A stretch of 64,000 nt of DNA from CAMEON01 sp964427175 (GCA_964427175.1 CAYRTP010000001.1:1-64000); one strand, 5' to 3'. Shown: positions 51,666 to 58,975, counted from the stretch's first letter. Program-made: numbers and translations. The notes: a model not told the origin generated them from the sequence alone.

Positions 51666-52250
51666 ATGGATATTGTTTCTTTTGTGATGGGACTCCAGAA
51701 GGGTAAGGCAAGCGCGCCCGAGATGCAGGAAAAGACCGTTAAGATCACTGAAAACGGCACCACGGAAGTCCTGCCCGATGATGGGTGCGCTCTTTCGAAG
51801 GTAACGGTCGATGTGAGTATTGTGAGTAGTGGTGGGAAAAGTTACTCATACAAACGGGATTCTGCAAGCAGTATCGATTCCGAATGGTCGCTTAGCAATG
51901 GAGTGCTTACATATAAGCATAATCTGGGTGTTGTTCCCGATTTTCTTTTCTTTGGGTTGGCTGAACCTGTCACTACTACGGGGAATACCTATCTGCTCAA
52001 CGCATATGGTTTCAATGATGCCATGCTTGAAGCACTTGGTGGGGGGTATATTTGTATGGCAAATTTGGTTTATGCGTCGGGAGGAGTCGGCGGATTTGGA
52101 AGCAATGTGGGAATCGAACACGATGCGATTGATAGTCTTCGAGGTCAAAATTTGCGGAATGTGACTGCTACTACTTTTACGGTCGGTTCGTCTACGTACC
52201 CCATAATGGACAAGACTTATATGTGGATTGCATTATACGGTATTACATAA
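51666..52250 (+). CDS. tail fibre tip-like protein
   Basis: A 194-aa protein after AAGGAGG. The N-terminal 60 residues (TENGTTEVLPDDGCALSKVTV) match a short beta-solenoid-like module seen in fibre proteins. From about nt 51830 the composition turns A+T-rich, suggesting a swapped receptor-binding tip (YKHNLGVVPDFLFFGLA). Likely works with the preceding fibre protein. Confidence 0.6.
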   Translation: MDIVSFVMGLQKGKASAPEMQEKTVKITENGTTEVLPDDGCALSKVTVDVSIVSSGGKSYSYKRDSASSIDSEWSLSNGVLTYKHNLGVVPDFLFFGLAEPVTTTGNTYLLNAYGFNDAMLEALGGGYICMANLVYASGGVGGFGSNVGIEHDAIDSLRGQNLRNVTATTFTVGSSTYPIMDKTYMWIALYGIT

Positions 52251-52311
52251 CCACCCGGCCCCACTCCAACAGGGGGGGACAACAGACAAAGACAAAAGGA
52301 GATGAGGCACC

Positions 52312-52398
52312 TTGAAAAAGGTATTCATCGGAGCGGGACACGGCGGCCCTGACAGCGGGGCCGTCGCCCGCGATAAGAAGAAAGGAGAGATAGAGTGA
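52312..52398 (+). pseudogene. N-terminal stub of an N-acetylmuramoyl-L-alanine amidase (endolysin remnant)
   Basis: A TTG-started 28-codon frame reads LKKVFIGAGHGGPDSGAVA, the strand and first metal histidine of Amidase_3 enzymes, and then stops. The next gene begins four bases before the stop. The rest of the catalytic domain is missing, so an endolysin gene has been deleted or fused away at this point. Confidence 0.6.
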
Positions 52399-52805
52399 AG
52401 ATTCATCTTTTTTTAGACCATACCGCCCTCCTGCAGGACGACGGGAAGAAAACCATCACCATTCTCCCCGCCGCCGCGGGCACCCTGGAGATCGAGGGCC
52501 GCCGCCTGGCGGTGGAGAACGGGACGGTATTCCACCCCATGCGCGATCTCATCGGCCAGGCGCGGGTGGCCTTTACCACCAAAAGCGGCGCGCGGTACGT
52601 GGCGGTGCGGCCCTACATGGCTGACGGGATCCCCGTCTCCCGGGTCGATTACGCCGCCGCATACGCCGACGTGAGAACCCACGTGGACGACCTGGAGCGG
52701 CAGGTGGAAAAACTGACAGAGGGCTACCACAAGCTGAGCACCGACACAAAACACGACGCTTTAGGGTTTCTGACCCACAACACGAGAAAACAGGAGGTAG
52801 ATTGA
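52395..52805 (+). CDS. late phage protein, unknown
   Basis: A 136-aa protein with GTG start overlapping the amidase stub (GTGA). The first part is beta-rich with mixed charge (TITILPAAAGTLEIEGRRL), then HVDDLERQVEKLTEGYHKL is a helix. Could be a fibre-associated or neck protein; no family recognised. Confidence 0.5.
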   Translation: MKIHLFLDHTALLQDDGKKTITILPAAAGTLEIEGRRLAVENGTVFHPMRDLIGQARVAFTTKSGARYVAVRPYMADGIPVSRVDYAAAYADVRTHVDDLERQVEKLTEGYHKLSTDTKHDALGFLTHNTRKQEVD

Positions 52806-52806
52806 C

Positions 52807-53748
52807 ATGAAAAATGTCATGACAAAAGTCATTATTTTCACGCTGGCCGTGCTGATGATCACGGCGGCCGTTGCCCTCCCCGCCTTTGCGGAGGAGGTTG
52901 GCACCGAGGCAATTACCGAGGAAATCTCGGAAGTTGCGGCCGAAACCGAGGAAATCTCGGATACTGCGGCTGATTTGACCGAAACCGAAAAATCGGCCGA
53001 AAAAACGACCGATGCCGACACTTTTCCCAACGAACAAACGGAATATGTGACCGACACGAACGTCGGCAGCACCGAGCCCGCCGAAACCGAAACGGCCATC
53101 CCCTTTGACCAGTGGCTATACGACGCGATCAAGCAAGCCACCCCCGAGCAGGTGGAGATGATCGAGGAGATCGTCATGGGCGGCCTTAACGCCCTGGACA
53201 AGCTGGGGATCAAGGGCTTTGACCGCGTCCGCATCTGGGTGGAATACAACACGGCCACGGTCATGGTCATCGCCCTTGCGGTGGCGTTGGTGCTGTTTTT
53301 CATCGGGTCGATTCTCCAGAAAAAAGGCTTTGCCAAGAAGGCAGATCTGCTGAACTCGAACGCCATTGAGATGTACAACGAGGGCCAGGCCATGGCGGAG
53401 GAGGCGCACAAGAGTTGCAAGGCATACGCCGACCGAGCCGACCGCGTATGCCGTGAGTGCGCCGAGGCGGCACAGGCCGCGGCGGAGAGTGCCAAGGCGG
53501 CCAACGGGCAGGTAAGCGAGGAGCGGGCTCTGCTCATCGCCGAGCTGGACAAGTCCGCCCGCGTAAACCAGGCCATGTGCGAGACCGTGGATTTCCTTCT
53601 GCAGTGCTCCGATCTCTCCCAGGCCAAGCGGGACGAGGCCCACGCCATCTACCAGCGGGGCGTGGATGCTCTGCGCGGCTACATCGAGGATCTCCCGGAG
53701 GAGCTCTCCAAGGAGGTGATGGCCGATGAAAACAACGACCAAGCGTAA
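52807..53748 (+). CDS. exported or membrane-anchored coiled-coil protein
   Basis: A 313-aa protein. Residues 1-28 form a signal peptide (TKVIIFTLAVLMITAAVALP AFA). An acidic Thr/Glu linker follows, then a membrane segment (about 153-172, VMVIALAVALVLFFIGS) and an Ala/Glu/Lys-rich coiled coil (200-290). Located after the fibres and before other membrane genes, it may belong to the lysis/adsorption module. No cell-wall hydrolase domain is visible. Confidence 0.6.
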   Translation: MKNVMTKVIIFTLAVLMITAAVALPAFAEEVGTEAITEEISEVAAETEEISDTAADLTETEKSAEKTTDADTFPNEQTEYVTDTNVGSTEPAETETAIPFDQWLYDAIKQATPEQVEMIEEIVMGGLNALDKLGIKGFDRVRIWVEYNTATVMVIALAVALVLFFIGSILQKKGFAKKADLLNSNAIEMYNEGQAMAEEAHKSCKAYADRADRVCRECAEAAQAAAESAKAANGQVSEERALLIAELDKSARVNQAMCETVDFLLQCSDLSQAKRDEAHAIYQRGVDALRGYIEDLPEELSKEVMADENNDQA

Positions 53749-54178
53749 GCTGGGCGCGGTCGGTCTGCGGACGCTGGGTGTAGGCTCGGCGGTGGGGATC
53801 CCTGTGGGTGTGGTCCTCCAAAAGTTTCCCCTGTGGGGCCCCGATCGGGTGGTGGACGGCAAGACCCTGGGCGTGGGCGGTGCCATGGCTTTGCTCATCG
53901 TGCTCCTGGGCTTCCGCCGTCAGCTCTGGCCCATTATCAAGACCAAGCTGCACATTACCGCCATCGGCGCGCTGATCTTCTGGGGGCTGGCCTTTGGCCT
54001 GCTCCTGGGGATCGAACGGCTGGTGCCTCTGCTCCCCGACCTGCGGACCGTCTGCATCGCGGGGCTGACGGGTACGGCACTGGGCCAGGGATTCGACACT
54101 GCGGCGGGGTTCGTGGATCCCGCCAAGGGAGAGAATGCCCGTAACGGGCAGGAAAAGGAGGTAGCAAAGGATGCTTGA
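53726..54178 (+). CDS. polytopic membrane protein, holin candidate
   Basis: A 150-aa protein that starts inside the end of the previous gene. Three or four hydrophobic helices (e.g. GGAMALLIVLLGFRR, GALIFWGLAFGLLLGIERLV) and a charged C-terminus give it holin-like size. The lysis role is inferred from position and topology only. Confidence 0.55.
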   Translation: MKTTTKRKLGAVGLRTLGVGSAVGIPVGVVLQKFPLWGPDRVVDGKTLGVGGAMALLIVLLGFRRQLWPIIKTKLHITAIGALIFWGLAFGLLLGIERLVPLLPDLRTVCIAGLTGTALGQGFDTAAGFVDPAKGENARNGQEKEVAKDA

Positions 54179-55235
54179 GAGAGAGCCTACGCGGATTGAG
54201 ATGATGCAGGAGCGGCAGAAGCTTAGAAACGACAAATCCAAATATTGGGCGGCGGTCATCGGACAGAATATGTCCCTTGCGGTCTGTCTTATGATCCCCG
54301 CGTTCCTGATCACCCTGATCTGGACCGAGACCACCCTGCCCAAGCTGGGGGCATCCCTGGGCATGGAGACCCTGCTGACCGCCGCGCTGTTCATCTTTGC
54401 CGAGTGGGCGGCCATCAACGTGGGCATCCCCTCGGGCAAGCTGGATGACGGGTACATAGCTATCCAAAAGACCTTCCAGGCGCGCAAGGCCGAGATCAAG
54501 GCGCGGGGGATCCTCAAGATGGACGTGTTCTGCGACTGGCAGATCGACGAGGAGCTTACAGCGGCAAAAAAAGCCATGTGCCGTAAGCTCAAGATCGATT
54601 GGCAGACCTACCGAGCCGAGATGGCACCGCTGACCGAGGAGGAGCTGATCGACAAGTACGGCAAGGTTCGGGGCCGCATGATCCACCGCATCAACGCGCT
54701 GGAGCCCATCGAGCTGACCCCCGAGCTGATCCTGGGGGAGCAACAGGACGGCCTGCGGGGCGGCATCAGCATCGGCGGCGAGGAGTACGTGGCCAAACAA
54801 AAGTATGGCAAGCTCAACCTGCTCAAGTCTGTGCTGACCATCGTGCTGACGGTGGGTATTGGGTTCACCTTCGCGCCCGGCGTGAGTTGGGGCAAGATCG
54901 TGTTTACCATCTATCGGCTGATTGCGGTTTTCATCCGCATGAAGACCGGCTTTGACAAGGGAGCCAAAGCCTACAACAAAATTGAGGTCAAGCACCGAGA
55001 GTCGCAGATCTACTACATGGACCGGTATGAGGAGTTTTTAGGTACGCCGGGGCTTTATGAGGTTGCGGCGGAGAGGTATGGGACCACGCTGATCCCCACA
55101 ATACCCACAAACAAGGAGGCCGCCCATGAAGCTAAGACTCAATATGTTGACCGAGCAGGAGGCGCAGATGATCAGCCAGCGCGCGGACCTGACCCCGGAG
55201 CAGGGCTGCCTGTTAGCACTACTCCTGCGGGATGA
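54171..55235 (+). CDS. membrane protein with two hydrophobic regions, unknown
   Basis: A 354-aa protein overlapping the previous gene by eight bases. Hydrophobic helices lie near residues 35-50 and 65-85 and again near 230-265; the regions between are basic and helical. The C-terminus is Ala/Gly/Pro-rich and overlaps the next small gene. No homologous family recognised. Confidence 0.5.
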   Translation: MLEREPTRIEMMQERQKLRNDKSKYWAAVIGQNMSLAVCLMIPAFLITLIWTETTLPKLGASLGMETLLTAALFIFAEWAAINVGIPSGKLDDGYIAIQKTFQARKAEIKARGILKMDVFCDWQIDEELTAAKKAMCRKLKIDWQTYRAEMAPLTEEELIDKYGKVRGRMIHRINALEPIELTPELILGEQQDGLRGGISIGGEEYVAKQKYGKLNLLKSVLTIVLTVGIGFTFAPGVSWGKIVFTIYRLIAVFIRMKTGFDKGAKAYNKIEVKHRESQIYYMDRYEEFLGTPGLYEVAAERYGTTLIPTIPTNKEAAHEAKTQYVDRAGGADDQPARGPDPGAGLPVSTTPAG

Positions 55236-55356
55236 CGTAAACGATATCGGTGCAATGCAGATCTTACATATGAGCACGGCGCAATATTACAATCTCAAAA
55301 GCGGGCTGACGCTCAAAATACTGCATGTGCTCTTTGAGGATGCGTTGAATCTATAA
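55126..55356 (+). CDS. small HTH-like protein overlapping its neighbour
   Basis: A 76-aa protein with AAGGAGG upstream, overlapping the previous gene by 110 bases in another frame. The sequence (LTPEQGCLLALLLRDD, MQILHMSTAQYYNLKSG) suggests a small HTH. Followed by a strong terminator, so it ends this operon. Confidence 0.55.
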   Translation: MKLRLNMLTEQEAQMISQRADLTPEQGCLLALLLRDDVNDIGAMQILHMSTAQYYNLKSGLTLKILHVLFEDALNL

Positions 55357-55360
55357 ACCA

Positions 55361-55399
55361 AAAAGCCGAAGGAAATCGAAAGGTTTTCCTTCGGCTTTT
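55361..55399 (+). terminator. strong Rho-independent terminator
   Basis: AAAAGCCGAAGGAAA pairs with TTTTCCTTCGGCTTTT across a short loop. The A and T flanks make it work in both directions. It isolates the lysis block from the right-end gene cluster. Confidence 0.85.
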
Positions 55400-55438
55400 G
55401 CTGTATAATCCAAAACACAAACAAAAGGAGGACGAGTT

Positions 55439-55819
55439 ATGGTAAATAACTACCAAATGGGCGGCCTGGTCCTGCCCGGCATGCAACCCTGGGGGGCGGG
55501 ATATAACACCCAAATGCCCCAACAGCAGACCCAACCCCAGCCGCAGGTAAACACCAACAAGGTCTACGTGACAGACGGCAACGATGCCATGACCCGCATG
55601 GCCCCGTATAACTCCATCATCCTCTACGTCCAGCAGGACGAGACCATGATCCACGAGGTCTGGACCGACGGCCAGGGCCGCAAGCAGATTCGCTCGCGCG
55701 CGCTCACCGAGCCCGCACAACCCCAGGAGGCAAACCGCGAGGACGTAGTCAGCCGTAGGGAGTTCGACGACCTCAAGGCCCTGGTGGAGAAGCTCAAGGC
55801 GGAGGTGGACCATGAATAA
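55439..55819 (+). CDS. right-end cluster protein 1 (Gln/Pro-rich start)
   Basis: A 126-aa protein. The N-terminal 45 residues are Gln/Pro/Asn-rich and unstructured; a beta-rich core follows (NKVYVTDGNDAMTRMAPYNS), and a coiled coil ends the protein (RREFDDLKALVEKLKAE). Its stop overlaps the next start. Function unknown; first gene of a distinct operon between lysis genes and attR. Confidence 0.55.
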   Translation: MVNNYQMGGLVLPGMQPWGAGYNTQMPQQQTQPQPQVNTNKVYVTDGNDAMTRMAPYNSIILYVQQDETMIHEVWTDGQGRKQIRSRALTEPAQPQEANREDVVSRREFDDLKALVEKLKAEVDHE

Positions 55820-56048
55820 CAACCCGTTTGCCCAGCAGCTGATGACCATGATGAGCCAAGGTGGAGGGAATCCCCAGGCTTATGTCCAACAGTTGCTCAA
55901 AAGCAATCCGCAATTTGCCCAGCAGTTGCAGGGAAAAAATGTCCAGCAAATGGCGGCCCAGGCTCTGCAACAGATGGGCATAAATCCCCAGCAGTTCTTC
56001 CAAAATCCCCAGCAATTTCTGGGGATGATGATGCAGAACCGCAGATAG
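55812..56048 (+). CDS. right-end cluster protein 2 (Gln-rich)
   Basis: A 78-aa protein that is Gln/Asn/Phe-rich throughout with MMSQGGGNPQAYVQQLLKSN-type repeats. It overlaps the previous gene by eight bases and resembles small prion-like or virion-surface linker proteins. No known domain. Confidence 0.55.
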   Translation: MNNNPFAQQLMTMMSQGGGNPQAYVQQLLKSNPQFAQQLQGKNVQQMAAQALQQMGINPQQFFQNPQQFLGMMMQNRR

Positions 56049-56105
56049 GTATAAACTCCGCGCTCACACGGGGTAGATATAAATATTACTATGGAGGTAT
56101 AAAGT

Positions 56106-56888
56106 ATGAACGAAAATGGTTTTACCGAAGGCTTTGCAGTAGGTCAGGGAATGGCCAACAATAACTGCTGTATGCCTTACGCAGGCGGCTTCGGCGGCTT
56201 TGGCGGTTGGGGCGGCGATTGGCTCGCCATCATCGTGCTGGCGGCTCTGTTCGGCGGCGGATACGGCTTCGGCGGTTTCGGTGGCGGCATCGGCGGCGGC
56301 TACAACGGCGGTGTGTTTGGTGAGGTCCAGCGCGGTTTTGACACCCAGGGCATCAACAACAAGCTCAACGGCATCGAGAACGGCCTGTGCGACGGCTTCT
56401 ACGCGCAGAACACCAACACCCTCAACGGTTTCTCTGGTGTGCAGAACACCCTTTGCCAGGGCTTTGCCGGGGTGAACGCCACCGTCAACACCGTGGGTAA
56501 CAACATCACCCAGGGCATCTGCAATCTGGGCTATAACGTCCAGGGCGGATTTAACGAGATCGGCCATCAGATCAGCGACAGTTGCTGCCAGACTCAGCGC
56601 GCCATCGACGGCGTGAACTACAACCTGGCAACCCAGTCTTGCGAGACTCGCCGCGCAATCGAGGACAGCACCAACCGAGTGCTGGGCTTCCTGACCGATC
56701 AGAAGCTCGATGCTCTGCGTGCAGAGAACGCCGCACTGACTGCCCAGCTGTCCAACAATGCACAGACCGAGCGGATCATCAACCGCCTGTCGCCCTGCCC
56801 CATCCCCGCATATCCCGCTTGCCCTCCCGCAGGCGCGTATAACTGGGGCGCATGGGGCGGCAATAACAACTGCTCCTGCGGCTGCTGA
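56106..56888 (+). CDS. right-end cluster protein 3 (Gly-rich with Cys tail)
   Basis: A 260-aa protein. Residues 25-75 are almost all Gly with aromatic residues (FGGFGGWGG, GYGFGGFGGGIGGGYNGG) around a short hydrophobic stretch (WLAIIVLAALFGGG). A long middle part of repeated Asn/Gly/Val motifs with Cys (ENGLCDGF, NTLCQGF, QGICNLGYN) follows, then a coiled coil (about 190-220) and a Cys-rich tail (NNNCSCGC). Related Gly-rich proteins occur in gut phage genomes; a surface or structural role is a guess. Confidence 0.6.
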   Translation: MNENGFTEGFAVGQGMANNNCCMPYAGGFGGFGGWGGDWLAIIVLAALFGGGYGFGGFGGGIGGGYNGGVFGEVQRGFDTQGINNKLNGIENGLCDGFYAQNTNTLNGFSGVQNTLCQGFAGVNATVNTVGNNITQGICNLGYNVQGGFNEIGHQISDSCCQTQRAIDGVNYNLATQSCETRRAIEDSTNRVLGFLTDQKLDALRAENAALTAQLSNNAQTERIINRLSPCPIPAYPACPPAGAYNWGAWGGNNNCSCGC

Positions 56889-56911
56889 TCAGTAGCAGAA
56901 AGGAGACAGTT

Positions 56912-57322
56912 ATGAGTTGTTGCAAAACCAAAAAGCTCTGCCAAAACACGGTCGTCTCCTCCTCTGTTACGGTTGTCGCTGTCGGTGGCGTGCAGACCCT
57001 GGTCATTGACACCCCGGCTAACGTGTACCGGGATGGGGAGTGCCTGGAGCTCATTGTGGCCCAGGAGATCCCCGAGGCCGCCACCATCTCCATGCCCGTG
57101 GCATTGGGGATTGGCGGCGTGACCGATCCCGTGTACCCGCTGGTGCGTTGTGGATGTCAGCCCGTGACCGCCTGCGCCATCCGCGAGAGAGGCATCTACA
57201 AGCTGGTGGTTCGCACCACGGCCACCGGTGCCAATCTCCGCGTGATGAGCGGGCTGGCCTGCTCGCCCGTCAACAATCTGCGCACCATCCCTGCGGCGGC
57301 TGATGCCGATGCAGGGGCATAA
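56912..57322 (+). CDS. right-end cluster protein 4 (Cys-rich beta protein)
   Basis: A 136-aa protein starting MSCCKTKKLC with beta-strand patterning (VVAVGGVQTLVIDTPANVY, GIYKLVVRTTATGANLRVM) and more cysteines in VRCGCQPVTACAI. AAAGGAG precedes it. Disulfides or metal binding could stabilise a secreted or virion-surface protein. Confidence 0.55.
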   Translation: MSCCKTKKLCQNTVVSSSVTVVAVGGVQTLVIDTPANVYRDGECLELIVAQEIPEAATISMPVALGIGGVTDPVYPLVRCGCQPVTACAIRERGIYKLVVRTTATGANLRVMSGLACSPVNNLRTIPAAADADAGA

Positions 57323-57334
57323 GGAGGTAACGAT

Positions 57335-57988
57335 ATGACCGATATGGCAAAACGTATGCTCCGTGATCGCATCATGGAGCGCAACCGCGGCGATGGCTAC
57401 GGCGACAGCCGCATGAGGGACCGTGCCATGGACCGCATGGACCGTGGCCGCCACGAGTACGAGCCCGACTACCGCCGACGCGGCGCAAACGGTCGATATA
57501 TGCGCGACCGAGCCGACGAACGGTACGACGGACGCAGACACGAGGAGCCCTATGAGGAGCGGTACAACGAGGATCACCGATACAGAGCAGACTATGGCCG
57601 AGACTACGAGCGGGACCGCCGCGACTATGATGATGACCATACCAAGCTCAAGCTCCCCAAGGAGGACATGAAGCGTTGGGGCGAGATGCTCAAAAACGCC
57701 GATGGCTCCGAGGGTATGCATTTTGACAAGCGAATGCTCAAGGATCGGATCCGCAAGATGCAGCCCGACATGGACGGGTACACCGAGGACGACATCTGCA
57801 TGGCCGCGAATATGCTCTATTCCGACTACTGCGAAGTAATCGGCCCCTACATCTCCCGCGAGCCCGAAAAGGAGGCAGACTTCTACCTCAAGATGGCTAA
57901 GGCCTTCCTGGAGGACGAGGACGCGCCCGACGGCTCCGCCAAGCTGGCGATGTATTTCTTCTGCATCGCGGACAGCGAGGAGGACTGA
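57335..57988 (+). CDS. right-end cluster protein 5 (Arg/Asp-rich)
   Basis: A 217-aa protein. The first 110 residues are composed mostly of Arg, Asp, Tyr, Met and Glu in RD-type repeats (DRGRHEYEPDYRRRG, RDYERDRRDYDDDH), a disordered, highly charged region. The second half is a compact helical domain (PKEDMKRWGEMLKNADGSEG, DICMAANMLYSDYCEVIG). Charge-dense tails of this kind can phase-separate or bind nucleic acid; function unknown. Confidence 0.55.
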   Translation: MTDMAKRMLRDRIMERNRGDGYGDSRMRDRAMDRMDRGRHEYEPDYRRRGANGRYMRDRADERYDGRRHEEPYEERYNEDHRYRADYGRDYERDRRDYDDDHTKLKLPKEDMKRWGEMLKNADGSEGMHFDKRMLKDRIRKMQPDMDGYTEDDICMAANMLYSDYCEVIGPYISREPEKEADFYLKMAKAFLEDEDAPDGSAKLAMYFFCIADSEED

Positions 57989-57993
57989 TCGCC

Positions 57994-58359
57994 GTGTGGC
58001 GATACTACAACCGCAACCCGGACAAGCGTGAGGAGGAGGACTGCGTGTGCCGAGCGATCAGCACCGCCCTCGGAATCACCTATAGGGCCGCCGAGGGACT
58101 GCTTGACCTGTCGGCAAATGCAGAGCGTTGTGAGCCACTCTGCGTATGCTGCTACCACCACCTGCTGGAGGACGGTTTTGGGCTTGAGGTAAAATACTGT
58201 AATTTCAAGCGGACCGTGGCCGAGGTCGCCAAGCGGCACCGAGACCAAAAGGTAATCATCCGCGTTGAGGGTCATTTAACCTGCGCGATCTTCGGCGATG
58301 TCCTGGATATCTGGGACTGCACCGACGAGCTGGTTGATTGCTACTGGGTTGCGATGTAA
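57994..58359 (+). CDS. right-end cluster protein 6, papain-like cysteine protease candidate
   Basis: A 121-aa protein with GTG start five bases after the Arg/Asp-rich gene. The pattern DCVCRAISTALGITYRAAEG (nucleophile Cys followed by a helix), then GHLTCAI with a histidine near residue 93 and DIWDC after it, resembles the Cys-His-Asp order of small papain-like or C39-like peptidases. Whether it processes the cluster proteins is an open idea. Terminator follows. Confidence 0.5.
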   Translation: MWRYYNRNPDKREEEDCVCRAISTALGITYRAAEGLLDLSANAERCEPLCVCCYHHLLEDGFGLEVKYCNFKRTVAEVAKRHRDQKVIIRVEGHLTCAIFGDVLDIWDCTDELVDCYWVAM

Positions 58360-58363
58360 AAAG

Positions 58364-58398
58364 AACCCGCCGCCAAAATGGCGGCGGGTTGCTTTTTT
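58364..58398 (+). terminator. terminator of the right-end cluster
   Basis: AACCCGCCGCC/GGCGGCGGGTT, an 11-bp perfect stem with a 5-nt loop, followed by GCTTTTTTAT. Confidence 0.9.
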
Positions 58399-58402
58399 AT
58401 CT

Positions 58403-58419
58403 TGCATTTCATCTTGCAT
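58403..58419. promoter_or_regulatory. candidate integrase arm-type site, right
   Basis: TGCATTTCATCTTGCAT, 15 of 17 identical to the left site at 14640-14656, in the same orientation. ATCTTGCAT itself is tandemly repeated at 58399-58419. Confidence 0.5.
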
Positions 58420-58435
58420 AAGAGTTTTTATAGGC

Positions 58436-58468
58436 GTATTTTTTCTCCGCCTACGCGGAGAAAAATAC
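58436..58468. repeat. hairpin near attR
   Basis: GTATTTTTTCTCCGC pairs with GCGGAGAAAAATAC (one bulged T) around a 4-nt loop. Its place between the last phage gene and attR suits a recombination-accessory site or terminator. Confidence 0.45.
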
Positions 58469-58512
58469 TTTGAGGCGAAAACTAAAAAACATTGATGCAC
58501 AACAGAAAAATC

Positions 58513-58539
58513 AAAAAGCCTTGAATATCAAGGCTTTTT
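58513..58539 (-). terminator. phage-supplied terminator of tRNA-Gly
   Basis: AAAAAGCCTTGA/TCAAGGCTTTTT is a perfect 12-bp stem with a 3-nt loop directly after the tRNA 3' end on the minus strand. It replaces the host terminator displaced to 14532-14563. Confidence 0.85.
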
Positions 58540-58540
58540 G

Positions 58541-58569
58541 TTTTGGAGCGAGTAACGGGAATCGAACCC
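58541..58569. repeat. attR: right 29-bp copy within tRNA-Gly
   Basis: Identical to 14560-14588 over 29 bp and covering the 3' part of the intact tRNA gene. Integration here keeps the tRNA functional because the phage carries the same 3' end. Confidence 0.92.
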
Positions 58570-58617
58570 GCATAGCCAGCTTGGGAAGCTGGAGTTTTAC
58601 CATTAGACTATACCCGC
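58544..58617 (-). tRNA. tRNA-Gly (anticodon CCC)
   Basis: 74 nt including encoded CCA. The acceptor stem GCGGGTA pairs with TACTCGC; the anticodon arm CCAGC-TTCCCAA-GCTGG has CCC in the loop; the T-arm is GCGGG-TTCGATT-CCCGT. All arms fold with one G-T pair in the acceptor. It is the integration target of the prophage; its last 26 nt lie in attR. Confidence 0.95.
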
Positions 58618-58627
58618 GAACGCATAT

Positions 58628-58656
58628 ATTATATACCATTCCTTTGGATTTGTCAA
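58628..58656 (-). promoter_or_regulatory. promoter of tRNA-Gly
   Basis: On the minus strand TTGACA (58651-58656), 17 bp, TATAAT (58628-58633), about 10 bases upstream of the tRNA. Confidence 0.8.
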
Positions 58657-58803
58657 GGGGTATTTCCAAAATTTTTCCGAGAACTCTCCGACATCCCCCG
58701 ACAAAAATTTTTCCCCCGCCTGCACCTTCGGCAGATTTCCGCATATTCTGATAATGGAGACGGGTTCCAACCCCTCCTACTTCATATTTTACGGAGGTTC
58801 ACT

Positions 58804-58899
58804 ATGAACAACTGTCTGTGCAACGTATTCGACAACAACAACTGGATCTGGATCATCCTCATCGTCCTGCTGTTCCTCTGCTGCTGCGGCGGTTGCTGA
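58804..58899 (+). CDS. 31-aa Cys-rich membrane peptide
   Basis: A short gene with a good ribosome binding site (TACGGAGG). The peptide has an N-terminal polar part (MNNCLCNVFDNNN), a single hydrophobic helix (WIWIILIVLLFLC) and a CCCGGC end. It resembles the very small hydrophobic YjcZ/sporulation-type peptides of Bacillota. A terminator follows, so it is monocistronic. Confidence 0.6.
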   Translation: MNNCLCNVFDNNNWIWIILIVLLFLCCCGGC

Positions 58900-58940
58900 T
58901 CCCCCAAACCGCGTGCCTCTAAACACGCAAATTCTCTACA

Positions 58941-58975
58941 CGGCGGCTCGCAAAATGCGGGCCGCCGCTCTTTTT
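58941..58975 (+). terminator. terminator after the small peptide gene
   Basis: CGGCGGC-t-CGC/GCG-g-GCCGCCG hairpin with an AAAAT loop, followed by CTCTTTTTGG. Confidence 0.85.

Larger units (their letters stand above)
14560..58569. mobile_element. complete prophage integrated in tRNA-Gly(CCC)
   Basis: Bounded by 29-bp direct repeats; one unit from repeat to repeat is 43,981 bp. It carries tyrosine integrase, S24-type repressor, early genes, Rep, terminases, portal, protease, scaffold, capsid, connectors, tail hub, internal virion proteins and fibres in a canonical order. No tape measure, tail tube or sheath is seen, so a podovirus-like particle is inferred. The A+T-rich genes at 16218-18602 and 18878-19921 look like later acquisitions. 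The amidase gene is reduced to a stub, which raises doubt about autonomous lysis. Confidence 0.93.

Noticed and set aside
48976..52250. Diversity-generating retroelement near the fibre genes
   Set aside because: No reverse transcriptase gene and no template/variable repeat pair with A-specific differences was found; the repeats in the fibre gene are ordinary tandem modules.
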